Part shown: positions 22,738 to 32,018 of the stretch, piece after piece
Position numbering within the stretch: the first letter of the stretch is position 1
Layout: the number at the start of each line of letters is the position of its first letter
Source of the DNA: Lucinisca nassula
Lineage: Eukaryota > Mollusca > Bivalvia > Lucinida > Lucinidae
Direction of reading: 5' to 3'
Assembly: GCA_963580285.1 (NCBI GenBank)
Contig: OY757023.1
Span: forward strand, 124,053,440 to 124,117,439
DNA: 64,000 nucleotides
Translations under genes and position numbers: made by a program
The notes under the pieces: model-generated
Told to the model about the DNA's origin: nothing
Databases searched by the model: none
What the model saw: only the letters and a program-made list of their open reading frames with translations

Positions 22738-22908
22738 TGGTCAAATCATACTTGAGACTGCATTTTTTTGTTCAAGCTTCATGAAACTTGCCAAGAATGT
22801 TTGCTTTATAAAATCTTGAATATGTTTGAATATGGGTCATGTGGGATCAAAAACAAGGTGATGAATAGACTCAGGTAACCGATACAGGACCATCATGGTC
22901 CTCTTGCT

Positions 22909-23750
22909 TCATACTCCAAAAATTATTTCTTTCACTTTTTTGTCTTTTTAACTTAGCCATTTTTTGAGGTCTAATAATGTTAAAGTGTATAGGGAGTGGG
23001 TACCTTGTTAGCGCAACTCCTCTCACAGTTTTAGGTTGATCCTTTTGAAACTTTGTAGGTGTTTTCATATAGGTCTGAAGATGTGCATGTGGTTTTTTCA
23101 TACTCCTAAAATTATTTCTTTCACTTTTTGTCGTCTTTTTTAACTTAGCCATTTTTTAGATCTAATGTTAAAGTGGGTACATTGTTAGCGCGAAGTTGAA
23201 CAGGTGCTTAAAACTTATCAAATAGATTTTGTGTTTCAATAATTTTGGGCCAAGTTGCCGGCTATGAGTTCAACTTCTTTTAACATGTCTGCTCTTTTTT
23301 ATTATTGACCATTGTCATGCGGGGGTATCAAATAAGCAGTGCTTATTCACTTTTTCATTTGTTTCAAATATGCATTGCTTTCACTGCTCGGTAAAAAATA
23401 AAAAGTTGTTCTTCAAAACAATGTCATGTGGCATATCAAGTGGAATATCAAACAATTAAACTTTCCGCCCAAAGGGGCCATGTGGATGGGTCAAAACTAC
23501 AAAATAACAATAAAATTCGTTTTCGAAGTCAATTTGAGAAAAAGCCACATTCTGCAAATATACTCAATAATGATAGATACATAATATATTGAACGGGATT
23601 GTGGTTGTTACTCCCGTGTCATTGCTCTGAGGGGGCAAAAATAAAGTTTTTCAGAACATAGTCATGTGGCATATCAAATTAAGGGGGTGAGTAGTAGAAT
23701 ATCAAACCATTAACATTTTCGCACAAAGGGGCCTTCTCACTGAGCACAAG
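22909..23750 (+). repeat. Array element E, right part
   Basis: Two further units, then 'ggggg(c)tatcaaataagcag' and two loosely repeated blocks (about 23400-23480 and 23640-23735) sharing 'gtcatgtggcatatcaa', 'gaatatcaaa(c)cattaa' and 'gcacaaaggggcc'. No coding signal. Confidence 0.65.
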
Positions 23751-23839
23751 GTTAGAATTGATGCAGTAACTAGAGAAAGCGTGGGGATTTGCGATGGCGC
23801 TCTTGTACATGCGTGCATGTGTGTGTGTGTGTATTTATT

Positions 23840-24085
23840 TCATATCGAGCTGGTCAGTTTGCCTTACCTTTCTTTTCCTGTGCAGGCTGATACATAAGTT
23901 GTTAACCAGCACAGGGCACACTCGTTCGCATGAAACCAACAACTGTCCTTCTTGAATCATTGGAACGGATATAATGACCGTAGAAAATATTTCTCCACAA
24001 AAAAATGCTGCCGATCCGGCAAGTATCGAACCCGCGATCTTCTGATCACCAGTCATCGACTAAGCCACTCGTAAGGACCGCTTCT
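23840..24085 (-). mobile_element. SINE D, full-length copy
   Basis: On the minus strand a tRNA-like head (24085-24015: 'gtggcttagtcgatgactgg', B-box 'gggttcgatac') is followed by 'gtgtgccctgtgctggttaac' and 'gcctgcacaggaaaag' in the body. Same order as the copy at 4030-4290. Confidence 0.7.
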
Positions 24086-24236
24086 AACACCCACAAAAAC
24101 TATCACAAAATAACCGTTTTCTGTCTAACTGTTGGTTTTCTTTTGCTCCAGCATTTCAGTGGTTTCTTGCTGTCGAGTCCTCACCGTTGTTTCATCTCTG
24201 TGGTTGTTTGATTTTTGTGTTCACGGAGACGTTGAA

Positions 24237-24262
24237 CCCCCCCCCCCCCCCCCCGCCCCCAA
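24237..24262. repeat. Poly-C tract
   Basis: Run of C with a single G. Length is likely unreliable. Confidence 0.9.
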
Positions 24263-24289
24263 GTGGAATTCGTTTCACTGACCGTTCCA

Positions 24290-24560
24290 AAGCGGTTCTT
24301 CATTTGCGGTTTATTTTTGTTATGGCTTGTCTTTGAGTGTGTGTATTGCTTATATTATTTTGTTTTGGATAGCCAATTGGCCATTTTGTGGGAAAGTAAC
24401 TGTCCTTTTGGCTTTCCGCTGATGCTATTGGTGTTTCCATTAGGGTCTAGTTGTTTCATGTTTGTGTTTCTTTCCCTTTGATGTCTCTGATGGGAGCTGT
24501 TGGTTAATTGTCTCGATTCCTGCTCATTCCTGCTCATTGCCTTCACTTCCATTTTGAGAT
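24290..24560 (+). repeat. Dispersed 260-bp repeat, copy 1
   Basis: 'ttatttttgttatggcttgtcttt', 'ggatagccaattggccattttgtgg' and 'ttggctttccgctgatg' recur in inverse orientation at 33065-33325. I cannot assign a family. The 72-residue frame over it is not supported. Confidence 0.75.
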
Positions 24561-24776
24561 ATGAGAGAATGCACTATAACACGCGAATGTAGTGTGTTAT
24601 CTTAATGTACCGGTGCCGGCTTATTGGAGATATATGGACCATGTAAAATACTATTAGGGTCATGCTGGGTCGATGAGTTAACGTTTCCACACATTTTTAC
24701 CACGGATCTGGTATTATCTTGCTGCGAATACGAATTATTTCTGGTGAAACTTAGGTCACAAGTCACACTGCAGTTC

Positions 24777-26225
24777 CTAGTAGCTGTATAGGTAGTTATC
24801 ATCGTATGAATCGTCCGAAATATTTGAGGTGTCGGCATCATCCAGCTTCTTACCCCCGGGGGTATTGACCACAATCCGGGGTGTTGTTCTGGCACTGCAA
24901 TACCCGGAGGTCATTCCCGAGCAGAGAAACAAAGGGGAGAACGGTCTCGGGTACAGGTCCGTGTTGATACCCTCCGTCCGACTGATAAAAATCACCATTT
25001 TTCTGTGGCTTTCGATCTTCAAGTCGGTGCAGTAGTATCCCATTACAGACCAGGGAAGAATCGTTGAAGTAACCTCATGACGGAACTGTGGGTCCGCGCA
25101 AGCAATCAGTTTCTCAAGAAGAAACAGTACGCTCTCCAGTACTTGTCTGGAGTCCAAGGTTTTTAAAGACACAAGGCAGCAGTCTTCATCACAGCGGTGT
25201 AAAGCCATGAAGATATTGTATATTTCTTTTAGCTCATGCTCCGTTTCACATTTTGCTATGAAAGAGGACAGCTGGTCGTAGGTGTCAAACATTTCCGGAC
25301 ACACCAGAGGACATTCAGTGAAGATAACGTCTCTGATTTCAACGTGTCTGATCGCAATTTCAAACGCCTGTTTAACATGCGGATGTAGTCTTTCAAACAC
25401 AAGCCAAACGAGGTGCGTTCTTAACGCCCACACAAACAGTCCCGCTAAAGTTTCACGCCATGAAGCTCCAATATACCGCGTTGGAATAAGCAACCCTATG
25501 TCACGTGATACTGTCATGGTAGGCCGTTTAATTGATTTATTATTCACTGGAATTATTTTGCACAAAGGCCATGGGTCCTCTTCAAGCATGAACTCCACTT
25601 CATGTCGCCATCTTTTCCCGCGAAAATTATTACTTGTGTGCAGAAAATGCACTTCCACCTCGCCTTCTAACGGTCCAACAGTGTGTATTAGCTGTATTGG
25701 ACCGCCTGGCTTCTCGGTGTCATATTTTTCAAATTTTTCATGCTTAGTTTTTGTGAGTAACATCCGAGAAACTGATTTGTTCTCCGACGGGTAATCTACA
25801 ACTTCCAGGAAATAGACATTTAACTGCTTGAAAATACTGTCCCTTTCTGAGTTACAAAGAGAAATACTGAATTTGAAATTTCCAACCGTTGTTTCTTCCT
25901 CTGGTCCAAGCCTTTCCTCAAAATCTGGTTTAAACCAAATTCCCTGTATCAGGGGATAATCTCTAAGAATGGTATAATCATCTGTCGGTCTGAGCGTCGT
26001 CTGCTGTTCTTGTATGATTGGTACAGCGTCATCAAAGGTAAGAATACTGGTAACGCAGTCAAATTTTGTGTAATACGACTGCAATGTCGGTGCTATATCG
26101 CCAGCCGGAAGTTTCGTCGGCACAAGCTTGTACTGTTGTTTGTTGCTGGATGGCCGCCATAATGTTAACGTATCATCTTCAAGATAAATGTCGGTTATTT
26201 TCACTCTCCCTTCGTCGATGTTTAC
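24777..26225 (-). CDS. Terminal exon of an unrecognised protein gene
   Basis: A 1449-base open stretch encodes about 482 residues to a TAG stop at 24777-24779. It has normal-looking composition, in contrast to the repeats around it. On the minus strand the sequence before 26225 is 'caacctgttttcag', a good polypyrimidine tract and acceptor AG, and an in-frame TGA lies just upstream. The only in-frame ATG upstream (26247-26249) is inside that tract. I therefore read this as the last coding exon; the hydrophobic run before it (LLLMLFS) is probably intron, although an intronless start at 26249 cannot be excluded. The protein has an acidic/aromatic N-terminal half, a Cys-rich stretch (CDEDCC, CPLVCPEM) and an Asp/Ser/Tyr-rich acidic end. 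I see no known domain, no clear transmembrane segment and no coiled coil. Earlier exons should lie beyond 26.3 kb and were not identified. Confidence 0.65.
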   Translation of the reverse strand, partial: VNIDEGRVKITDIYLEDDTLTLWRPSSNKQQYKLVPTKLPAGDIAPTLQSYYTKFDCVTSILTFDDAVPIIQEQQTTLRPTDDYTILRDYPLIQGIWFKPDFEERLGPEEETTVGNFKFSISLCNSERDSIFKQLNVYFLEVVDYPSENKSVSRMLLTKTKHEKFEKYDTEKPGGPIQLIHTVGPLEGEVEVHFLHTSNNFRGKRWRHEVEFMLEEDPWPLCKIIPVNNKSIKRPTMTVSRDIGLLIPTRYIGASWRETLAGLFVWALRTHLVWLVFERLHPHVKQAFEIAIRHVEIRDVIFTECPLVCPEMFDTYDQLSSFIAKCETEHELKEIYNIFMALHRCDEDCCLVSLKTLDSRQVLESVLFLLEKLIACADPQFRHEVTSTILPWSVMGYYCTDLKIESHRKMVIFISRTEGINTDLYPRPFSPLFLCSGMTSGYCSARTTPRIVVNTPGGKKLDDADTSNISDDSYDDNYLYSY

Positions 26226-26339
26226 CTGAAAACAGGTTGAAAATAACATGAGCAGAAGCCACAAGGTTCATGCCAAAGTCAGTTTGTTGAATCGACGCAG
26301 ATTTATCTTCGAGGACTCATCTGTATTGCGTCCCGTTTG

Positions 26340-26650
26340 GTTTATACCCTTTTGGTATAGATATCTATATTTGAATGGAGATATCTATATTTAAAAACTG
26401 ATATCTACATTTGAAATGTAGAATTACAGATATCTGCATTCCAAATACAGATATCTGCATTCCAAATACAGATATCTGCATTAAAATAGACGGATGGTGT
26501 ATTTGTAGAAGCTCATATATCTATATAAAACACAGATATCTGTATTTAAAGATGCAGATATCTGCATTTCAAATATAGATATCTGCAATTCAATTAGAGA
26601 TAGTTGTATTTTAAATGCAGACACACGCACTTAAGCTTTATCACGAAATA
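26340..26650. repeat. Palindromic GATATC minisatellite
   Basis: Copies of about 21-22 bases built on 'agatatctgcattccaaatac' recur about a dozen times with variation. Each unit is close to self-complementary (GATATC; CATTTGAAATG). It sits just upstream of the coding exon, hence probably in its intron. A smaller cluster occurs at 29105-29190. Confidence 0.85.
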
Positions 26651-26749
26651 CAAACATCTCTACTTGAAATGCAGCTATCTCATTTTATGAACCTTATTAT
26701 TTTCGACTTTGTTACATTGGTGGTAGCAGGCTTCATGTTACCTGATACA

Positions 26750-27019
26750 TATATGGGCTGCATGATGCTTCCACGCAGAGCTGAATCCGGCCCGCACACT
26801 AGTACTGGTAAACCGTTTAGAGGATCTAAGCCTGTCCAGGAACCGCGGTGCGAGGCGGACCGCCCATGCTAATAAACCCTATTGGTTTCATTGGGCGACA
26901 GGGCTTGAGATGTCATTTCATCTCAATGTCGGGTAAAAGTCCCACAAAATTGGAAGCAACTTTTCCAAAATGACCTTTACCGTGTTGACGGGGACGTTAA
27001 ACCTCAAATCAAACAAAAA
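26750..27019 (+). mobile_element. SINE R1, 5'-truncated, with target duplication
   Basis: From 'tatatgggctgcatgatgc' to the CAAA tail. Flanks ACCTGATACA (26740-26749) and ACCTGACACA (27020-27029) agree at nine of ten bases. Confidence 0.85.
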
Positions 27020-27208
27020 ACCTGACACAGGAACATTTTTTTCTAATGTAGAGTTTATGGCCCTCACGATTATGATGTAAGAACTTAGGTCATTAAACTC
27101 CAAACAAACCAGAAGGATGGCACAGGCAAAACAATGTTGGATATTCAAATTTTAATCTTCATCCGGTTCACATGGGACATAACGTAATGATCCTAAGTAT
27201 TAGGGCAG

Positions 27209-27290
27209 ACATGCCTAAGCAAACAGTGCAGACCCAGATCAGACTGCTCCTGAAGGAGCCGTCTGATCAGGGTCAACGCTGTTTGCTATT
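27209..27290 (+). mobile_element. M221 hairpin with altered apex
   Basis: 'gcaaacagtgcagacccagatcagac' and its complement 'gtctgatcagggtc...gctgtttgc' enclose GCTCC...GGAGC instead of the usual GCCGC...GCGGC. The stem is preserved by paired changes. Confidence 0.75.
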
Positions 27291-27359
27291 CCGTCTGCAC
27301 CTTTTGGACTCCTTGCTGGGTCTTGAAACAAATTTAATATACTTTTCGGAGTGACTATT

Positions 27360-27488
27360 AATAGCGAATATACGTTAAAATGGCTATTGACAAACGTTTG
27401 TAAATAGCGAATATACTTTAAAATGGCTATTGACAAACGTTTGTAAATAGCGAATATATTTTAAAATGGCTATTGACAAACGTTTGTC
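27360..27488. repeat. 43-bp tandem repeat, three copies
   Basis: Units start at 27360, 27403 and 27446 ('aatagcgaatatac', 'aaaatggctattgac'), differing at only one or two bases. Recent duplication. Confidence 0.92.
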
Positions 27489-27597
27489 ACTAGCCTCTTC
27501 CTAAAATTTTATGAGAATAGCAAGTCCTCAAGGTGCCAGAAATTTCAGCATTTTTACGGTAATTGCATGGGCGTCACCGAGAGCAAAGAGACTTCGA

Positions 27598-27700
27598 GTA
27601 TCAGGGTGCGCCCAGTGAAGACTCAGATCAGTCTGCACATCCGAGCAGTCTGATCAAAGACTTCGCCGCGCGCCGTATGGATGGTCATTGGTGCACATAA
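27598..27700. mobile_element. Foldback F2 fragment
   Basis: 'gaagactcagatcagtctgcacatccgagcagtctgatcaaagactt' forms a hairpin like the apex of the F2 elements at 29.2, 39.8 and 42.8 kb. The terminal arms are missing. Confidence 0.6.
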
Positions 27701-27774
27701 TCTTCGTGTAATCAGAGAAAGTTCAATTCTGACTACAGTGAAGCAATGTGATGATTCGAGCACCTAAGGCGCGT

Positions 27775-28030
27775 TCACGCCTATATAATTTTGACCCCCA
27801 TGAACCTCAATTTTATAGAGTAAAACTGGGTTTTACATGTGTGTTCATTACTTTTCTTATTTCTGCTAAAAACATAGATTGTGGGTACTGGTCAGAACCG
27901 CCTCGCCTCCCACAATCTATGTTTTGAGCAGAAATATGAAAAATCTGATTTTTTTTTATCTGACGTTTTTCAGTTTTTGGTGGTAAATTTTCAATATCTT
28001 TGAATGGGCGTGTTGGCTGAGTCGAACTAG
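27775..28030. mobile_element. Palindromic element P1, copy 3
   Basis: Starts 'cacgcctatataattttgaccccc', has the hairpin at about 27872-27925 with part of its apex deleted, and ends 'tgaatgggcgtgtt'. The opening and closing words 'aacacgcc' and 'ggcgtgtt' are inverted ends of the family. Confidence 0.8.
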
Positions 28031-28430
28031 TTCTTGAGTCCCCACGGAATGGTTCCCGAAAATGGTAGTTCGAGGCACTTAGGATTAGACCAGGAACACA
28101 ATGGGAATAATTCAACGGCCTAAAAAATACATTCCTAAAATTAGGGTCGGTAGTTAGATTAAATTAATTTATTTTTTGTCAACTTTTTTTATTTGTTGGA
28201 AAAAGAGCAATATGCTACCAGAAAACGTTCAAATAACGAGGTTTAGAGCATCAAGGACGCAAAAGAACATGATTTTAAGCATTAGGTTTGCTTTTTTGAC
28301 AGTTTTATGATATTTTATCAAAAGTGCTAGAAAATATTAAAAATTGCAGGGTCGGCACAAAAAATCAGTGTTGGTCGAGTTAGCGGAAACACGGCTATTT
28401 TTAGGCCTGATGATAATCTTTTCGATGCTC
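28031..28430. other. No recognisable feature
   Basis: AT-rich, no frame over 60 codons, no repeat shared in the window. Nothing seen. Confidence 0.5.
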
Positions 28431-28435
28431 TATAA

Positions 28436-28683
28436 AATAAATGTATGTTGTGTGCAGTTATTAGGATCCCCTCATCGAGGCGATGCTAATAAGTTTCGAT
28501 AGCATACATTTTCAAGATAAGCGATCCCAGTAAACTGCCCTCAATCAAAAAACTGGCACCATCTTTTCTATGTTTTATTAAATAAAGGTATGTCGTCCAC
28601 ATTTATTAGAATCGCCTCATCGAGGCGATTCTAATGAGTACCCGCTGCATACATTTTCAAGATATCACAGCGCCAGATCAGAA
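28436..28683. mobile_element. Two decayed pogo-MITE palindromes
   Basis: 28440-28508 and 28588-28660 each carry the 'tattagaatcgcctcatcg / cgaggcgattctaat' palindrome of the 346-bp MITE, without its CAGT ends. A third scrap ('tgtgtactcattagaatcgc') is at 28930-28955. Confidence 0.7.
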
Positions 28684-28832
28684 CCCAGCAGGCACGTGAC
28701 GTTATTGTAACGTCACATCAACATCGTTACAACGTCATGACGTTTATGCAACGTCAAATCAACGACAGTGCAACGTCGTGACTTTGCACCGACGTTATTT
28801 TGACGTTGCCCTAATGACGTGTACCTGCTGGG
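28684..28832. mobile_element. Foldback MITE family Q
   Basis: CCCAGCAGGCACGTGACG...GTGTACCTGCTGGG, 149 bp, with AA on both sides (28682-28683, 28833-28834). Interior inverted repeats of 'acgtcatgacg' type. Confidence 0.88.
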
Positions 28833-29104
28833 AAGACATAGCAGGGATAATTCAGAGATATCTTTATTATTATTATTATTATTTATTTTCATTTTCATTT
28901 TTTTTGTGTAAAGAAAAACCATGAATGTATGTTGTGTGTACTCATTAGAATCGCTTCATCTCCTCAAAATAATAAAACAAAAGTTTTAAATTAGGCAGTT
29001 GAGGATAAACTTGTTGCAATCAACACGTCCATGTATTGGAGGAAAGCCCTTGAAAATATCCTTAAAAATCGGCGAGGGAGGCATCAGTTTTCTATAAGTG
29101 CGGT

Positions 29105-29190
29105 GAATATAGATATCTGCATTTCATTATTAAAATTAACAATCTGTAGTTGAAATACAGATATCTGTACTTGAAATTTGAAATTTTAAG
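29105..29190. repeat. GATATC minisatellite, small cluster
   Basis: 'agatatctgcatttc' and 'cagatatctgtacttgaaat' units as at 26.34 kb. Confidence 0.65.
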
Positions 29191-29235
29191 ATGTGTTGAT
29201 TCCTATTTAATTTCTATACATTTATTTCAGTCGGG

Positions 29236-29472
29236 CAATGCGCTTTAATGACAAAACCTACAACAAGACATGTGTGCACAGCGAATACTCAGATCAGCCT
29301 GTGCATTTAATAGTCTAACCAGAGACTTTTCTTGCTGCATGAAGGAGTATTGGGCCCTTAGCTATCCTTAGAGCGCACAGCGAAGACTGATCAGACTGCG
29401 CGGATGCGCAGACTGATCTGAGTCTTCGTTGGGCGCACATGTCTTATTGTATGTTTTGTCATGCGCTAGCTC
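29236..29472. mobile_element. Foldback element F2, copy 1
   Basis: Inverted ends 'tgacaaaacctacaacaagacatgt' and 'catgtcttattgtatgttttgtca' enclose, near the right end, a hairpin with apex GACTGCGCGGATGCGCAG. Between them is 'ttttcttgctgcatgaagga'. Closely related copies at 39755-39990 and about 42735-42965. Confidence 0.82.
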
Positions 29473-29574
29473 AATTGTAATACATTGCTAATTTCTTTTT
29501 CTGCACCCTAAAAGGATACGTCACGCGATGTTACTGCAAAGTCTGTCAGGAGCTAGTTCGGCCTTTTAAGTCGG

Positions 29575-30440
29575 GGCAAATTCGGCCATCATGACTCGAT
29601 CTCTATGACTAAGAAAGAGACATAAGAAGGCGTATACCGGCCTTGCTGGCACAGATAGTTTTCGGAGACCCAGCTGTAATAATCATTCCAAAATGGAACG
29701 TTTTCTAAAATGGGGCCGTGCTATAGCCCCGGTTTCCCCTACTTTTCTCACGTTCAGGTATTTAGACTTTTAGAAAAGTTTATGTTTTAAATACAGAATT
29801 GAAACTACATGATAGATGCGTTATATATTTGTTCAGGTATTTAGACTTTTAGAAAAGTTTATGTTTTAAATTCAGAATTGAAACTACATGATAGATGCGT
29901 TATATATTTACATAACTTTCCTCCATACAGGTTTGTTCTGTAAAAGTATATTAATAGTTCAGGACAGTTTCTGTGAGACGAACTTGCCCCTTAGGATGGC
30001 CAAACTTGGCCATCATGACCCGATCTCTTAGATTAAAAAATACCCTTTATCAGAAAGAGACATAAGAAGGCGTATACGGGGCTTGTATGGCTCCATTTTG
30101 ACTTACTTACATATGGGCCCCGTCAAGCGATTTTGGTACTTATCGCCTATGCGAGCAGCGAAGGTTCAGGCGAGCCTGCGCATCCGCGCAGTCTCGCCAG
30201 AACCTTCGCTGCTCGCTCATACAAGCAGTGAATCAAGAGGAACCTTCAGACAGGAAGCCATATCCCTGGCCCCTCTGAATGGCTGGGCATGCGCAGTTAA
30301 AATTTATCATGACGGAATGCTCGAAGACAAATTCGCTTGGCGGGGCTCAATTATATTTTCAGAGACGAGGCTGTAAGAGCCATTCAAAAAAATGAACGTT
30401 TCCTAAAATGGGGCCGTACTAGACCCGGTCTCCCCTAACT
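29575..30440. repeat. Paired local repeat with internal tandem duplication
   Basis: 'agaaagagacataagaaggcgtata' to 'aaaatggggccgt...cccggt(t)tcccct' occurs at 29608-29738 and again at 30050-30113 plus 30350-30436. In the second case a foldback element (30114-30349) intervenes. A 79-base unit is duplicated head to tail at 29752-29830 and 29831-29909 with one or two differences. Confidence 0.75.
30114..30349. mobile_element. Foldback element F3, copy 1
   Basis: Ends TGGGCCCCGTCAAGCGATTT and the complement of TGAGCCCCGCCAAGCGAATT give about 21-bp inverted repeats. The interior hairpin 'agcgaaggttcaggcgag ... ctcgccagaaccttcgct' has the apex CCTGCGCATCCGCGCAGTC. A copy about 95% identical lies at 52758-52995. 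The 97-residue frame at 30083 is this element. Confidence 0.85.
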
Positions 30441-30950
30441 GCAAAGATTCTGATCGTATTAAATGATCTTAAATGGTGTTCAGTCACAAGCTCTGCAGCT
30501 GGAAACCAGGGCCGCCCAGCCCAGCACCTGACACTTAGTGAAACAACAAAAAATCGCGAGGGAACGCCTACTGGGCACAAAAAAAAGTTTGTTAAAATTA
30601 TTCATCGCCAAACAATTCTACCACACACGTTTTGTTATACAGCGTGTTCTTAACGCGTGTTTATTAGGTTTTCACCTGAACTTGGTCTTCGCTTAAAACT
30701 TACAGGCACATACAGAAGAAATACCTTCACCTGCTTGGGAAAATGAGTACTTGTAAAGCCTCTTTCAAGAAAGACAAGTGTTGCCTTCATGTCACTCAAC
30801 CAAATAGACTTCACTCCCTTGTTTAAAGTGCAGCAAAGCTGTTGGGAAAAGTAATACTTGTAAACTTCACGCATCAAACAAGTAGATTTCACTCCCTTTT
30901 ATAGAGTGCAATACTTTATCGTATAAATATTTTGTTGTGGTGAATATAAA
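30441..30950. other. No gene; weak internal duplication
   Basis: 30720-30800 and 30835-30905 share 'cttcactccctt', 'gtacttgtaaa' and 'agtgcaa'-type words, a diverged duplication of about 115 bp. Otherwise nothing recognisable. Confidence 0.45.
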
Positions 30951-30956
30951 CAACGA

Positions 30957-31028
30957 TCCGGTGTGGTCTAGTGGTTAGGATTCCTGGTTTTCACCCAGGC
31001 GGCCCGGGTTCGATTCCCGGCACCGGAA
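30957..31028 (+). tRNA. tRNA-Glu (anticodon TTC)
   Basis: Seventy-two bases fold as a complete cloverleaf. The acceptor stem TCCGGTG/CACCGGA is fully paired with discriminator A. The A-box is TGGTCTAGTGG, the anticodon stem-loop CCTGG-TTTTCAC-CCAGG gives anticodon TTC, and the T-arm GGGTTCGATTCCC contains the B-box. A run of T follows at once (from 31033), a pol III terminator. Full stem pairing separates it from the SINE heads nearby. No intron; CCA is not encoded, as usual in animals. Confidence 0.95.
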
Positions 31029-31032
31029 CTTA

Positions 31033-31043
31033 CTTTTTTTTTT
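31033..31043 (+). terminator. Pol III terminator of tRNA-Glu
   Basis: A T-run begins five bases after the 3' end of the tRNA gene. Confidence 0.8.
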
Positions 31044-31217
31044 CTTCAAATACCCGGCAAACAATATAATTTTCCTTAATAGTCCTCATTAAACATCCTA
31101 ACCTGAAGCCATAGCTCGACAAATAAATTTTCATAATCCAAAAGTCTGCTGCGCACGCATGAATGTCAAACCCTTAAAATGACAGATATTGCATTAAACA
31201 CCGTGCACCTCCTTCCC

Positions 31218-31564
31218 CAGAAGCCTCCGTGGTGCAGTGGTTACGCTACTCGCCTTGTAAACCAGGGATCAAAGGATCGATCCCGGGCTTCTCCAGACTT
31301 TCGGATGAGTCTTTAAACCGAGGTCCCGTCTCCGTATGACCTTAGCTGTTGGTGGGACGTAAAACTAAAAACTCACTCACTCACTCACTCACCTCCTTCC
31401 CTAGAAGCCTCCGTGGTGCAGTGGTTACGCTACTCACCTTGTAAACCAGGGATCGCAGGATCGATCCCGGGCTTCTCCAGACTTTCGGATGAGTCTTTAA
31501 ACCGAGGTCCCGTCTCCGTATGACCTTAGCTGTTGGTGGGACGTAAAACTAAAACTCACTCACT
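31218..31564 (+). mobile_element. Two SINE A copies in tandem
   Basis: Each copy has a tRNA-like head ('agcctccgtggtgcagtggttacgc...gatcgatcccgggct'), body 'cagactttcggatgagtctttaaaccgagg', tail 'gttggtgggacgtaaaac' and (ACTC)n. The word CACCTCCTTCCC flanks and separates them (31206-31217, 31390-31401, 31565-31576). Copies are nearly identical, consistent with duplication by exchange between target-site repeats. Confidence 0.9.
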
Positions 31565-31576
31565 CACCTCCTTCCC

Positions 31577-31870
31577 TACTCATCACCTTGGGGAAATAGA
31601 AGCCGCCATGGTGAAGTATTTAAGCTTCTTGCTTCATTAAACAGCCTCGAAAGCTCAGTCGACTTATGATTGAACTTATCCACGGGAGGCGAGGTGTGTC
31701 CTTGGGCAAAACAAGACTCGACCCAGGTGTAAATGGGTAGCATTGGTGTAAAAGTCACTGCCTCCCTCTCTCGCGCGCTTGTTAACATCCGGAATGAGTG
31801 TTCGAGAGCGATTCAATAAGCTTGAAGCTTTCATCTCAATCAAACTAAAATACATTAGTGTAAACTAAAC
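31577..31870. other. No clear feature
   Basis: Contains 'tcgacttatgattgaacttatcc', 'tgggcaaaacaagactcgaccc' and 'gtaaatgggtagcattggtg', possibly an old SINE body, but no convincing head or tail. Confidence 0.4.
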
Positions 31871-31965
31871 TGGGGTCGTGGGTTCGACCCCGGTCTTCTC
31901 CAGACTGTCAGACGAGTCTTTAAACCGAGGCCCCGACTCCGTTTGACCGTAGCTGTTGATGGGAC

Positions 31966-31968
<3 letters not shown>
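31871..31968 (+). mobile_element. SINE A, 5'-truncated
   Basis: Starts within the B-box region ('gtcgtgggttcgacccc'), then 'cagactgtcagacgagtctttaaaccgagg' and the tail 'gttgatgggacgtaac', directly followed by (AC)n. Confidence 0.8.

Positions 31969-32016
<48 letters not shown>
31969..32016. repeat. (AC)n microsatellite
   Basis: About 24 uninterrupted dinucleotides between SINE A and R1. It probably grew from the SINE A tail. Confidence 0.95.

Positions 32017-32018
<2 letters not shown>

Larger units (their letters stand above)
20921..22908 (+). mobile_element. 1988-bp helentron-like element nested in array E
   Basis: Starts with AGCTCACCTGACCGAAGGTC...GGTGAGCT and a GTCGTGCG run, holds about eight units of about 140 bp ('gttaacactctagaggccacag', 'tcaagttcgaatatgggtcatgt', 'aaaaagtaggtcagtagg'), and ends 'ccatcatggtcctcttgct'. 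Host sequence left (...TGTGGTTTTT) and right (TCATACTCC...) join to the exact word TGTGGTTTTTTCATACTCC found uninterrupted at 23088-23105. The insertion is therefore T|T with no duplication. Confidence 0.88.

Noticed and set aside
25282..25794. 170-residue plus-strand frame
   Set aside because: It lies entirely opposite the minus-strand coding exon at 24777-26225 and is a reading-frame shadow of it.
26226..26264. Hydrophobic start that looks like a signal peptide for the unknown gene
   Set aside because: The first codon is TTG, the stretch coincides with a polypyrimidine tract ending in CAG, and TGA lies just upstream. Intron is the better reading.
26340..26650. Regularly repeated palindromic units resembling a CRISPR array
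   Set aside because: Units abut without unique spacers of constant length, the DNA is clearly animal, and no cas genes are present.
31220..31292. Second tRNA gene near tRNA-Glu
   Set aside because: It has A- and B-boxes but no paired acceptor stem and is followed by a SINE body and tail. The same holds for heads at 3.2, 4.2, 9.9, 11.3, 19.5, 24.0, 42.1, 51.5, 58.3 and 63.1 kb.
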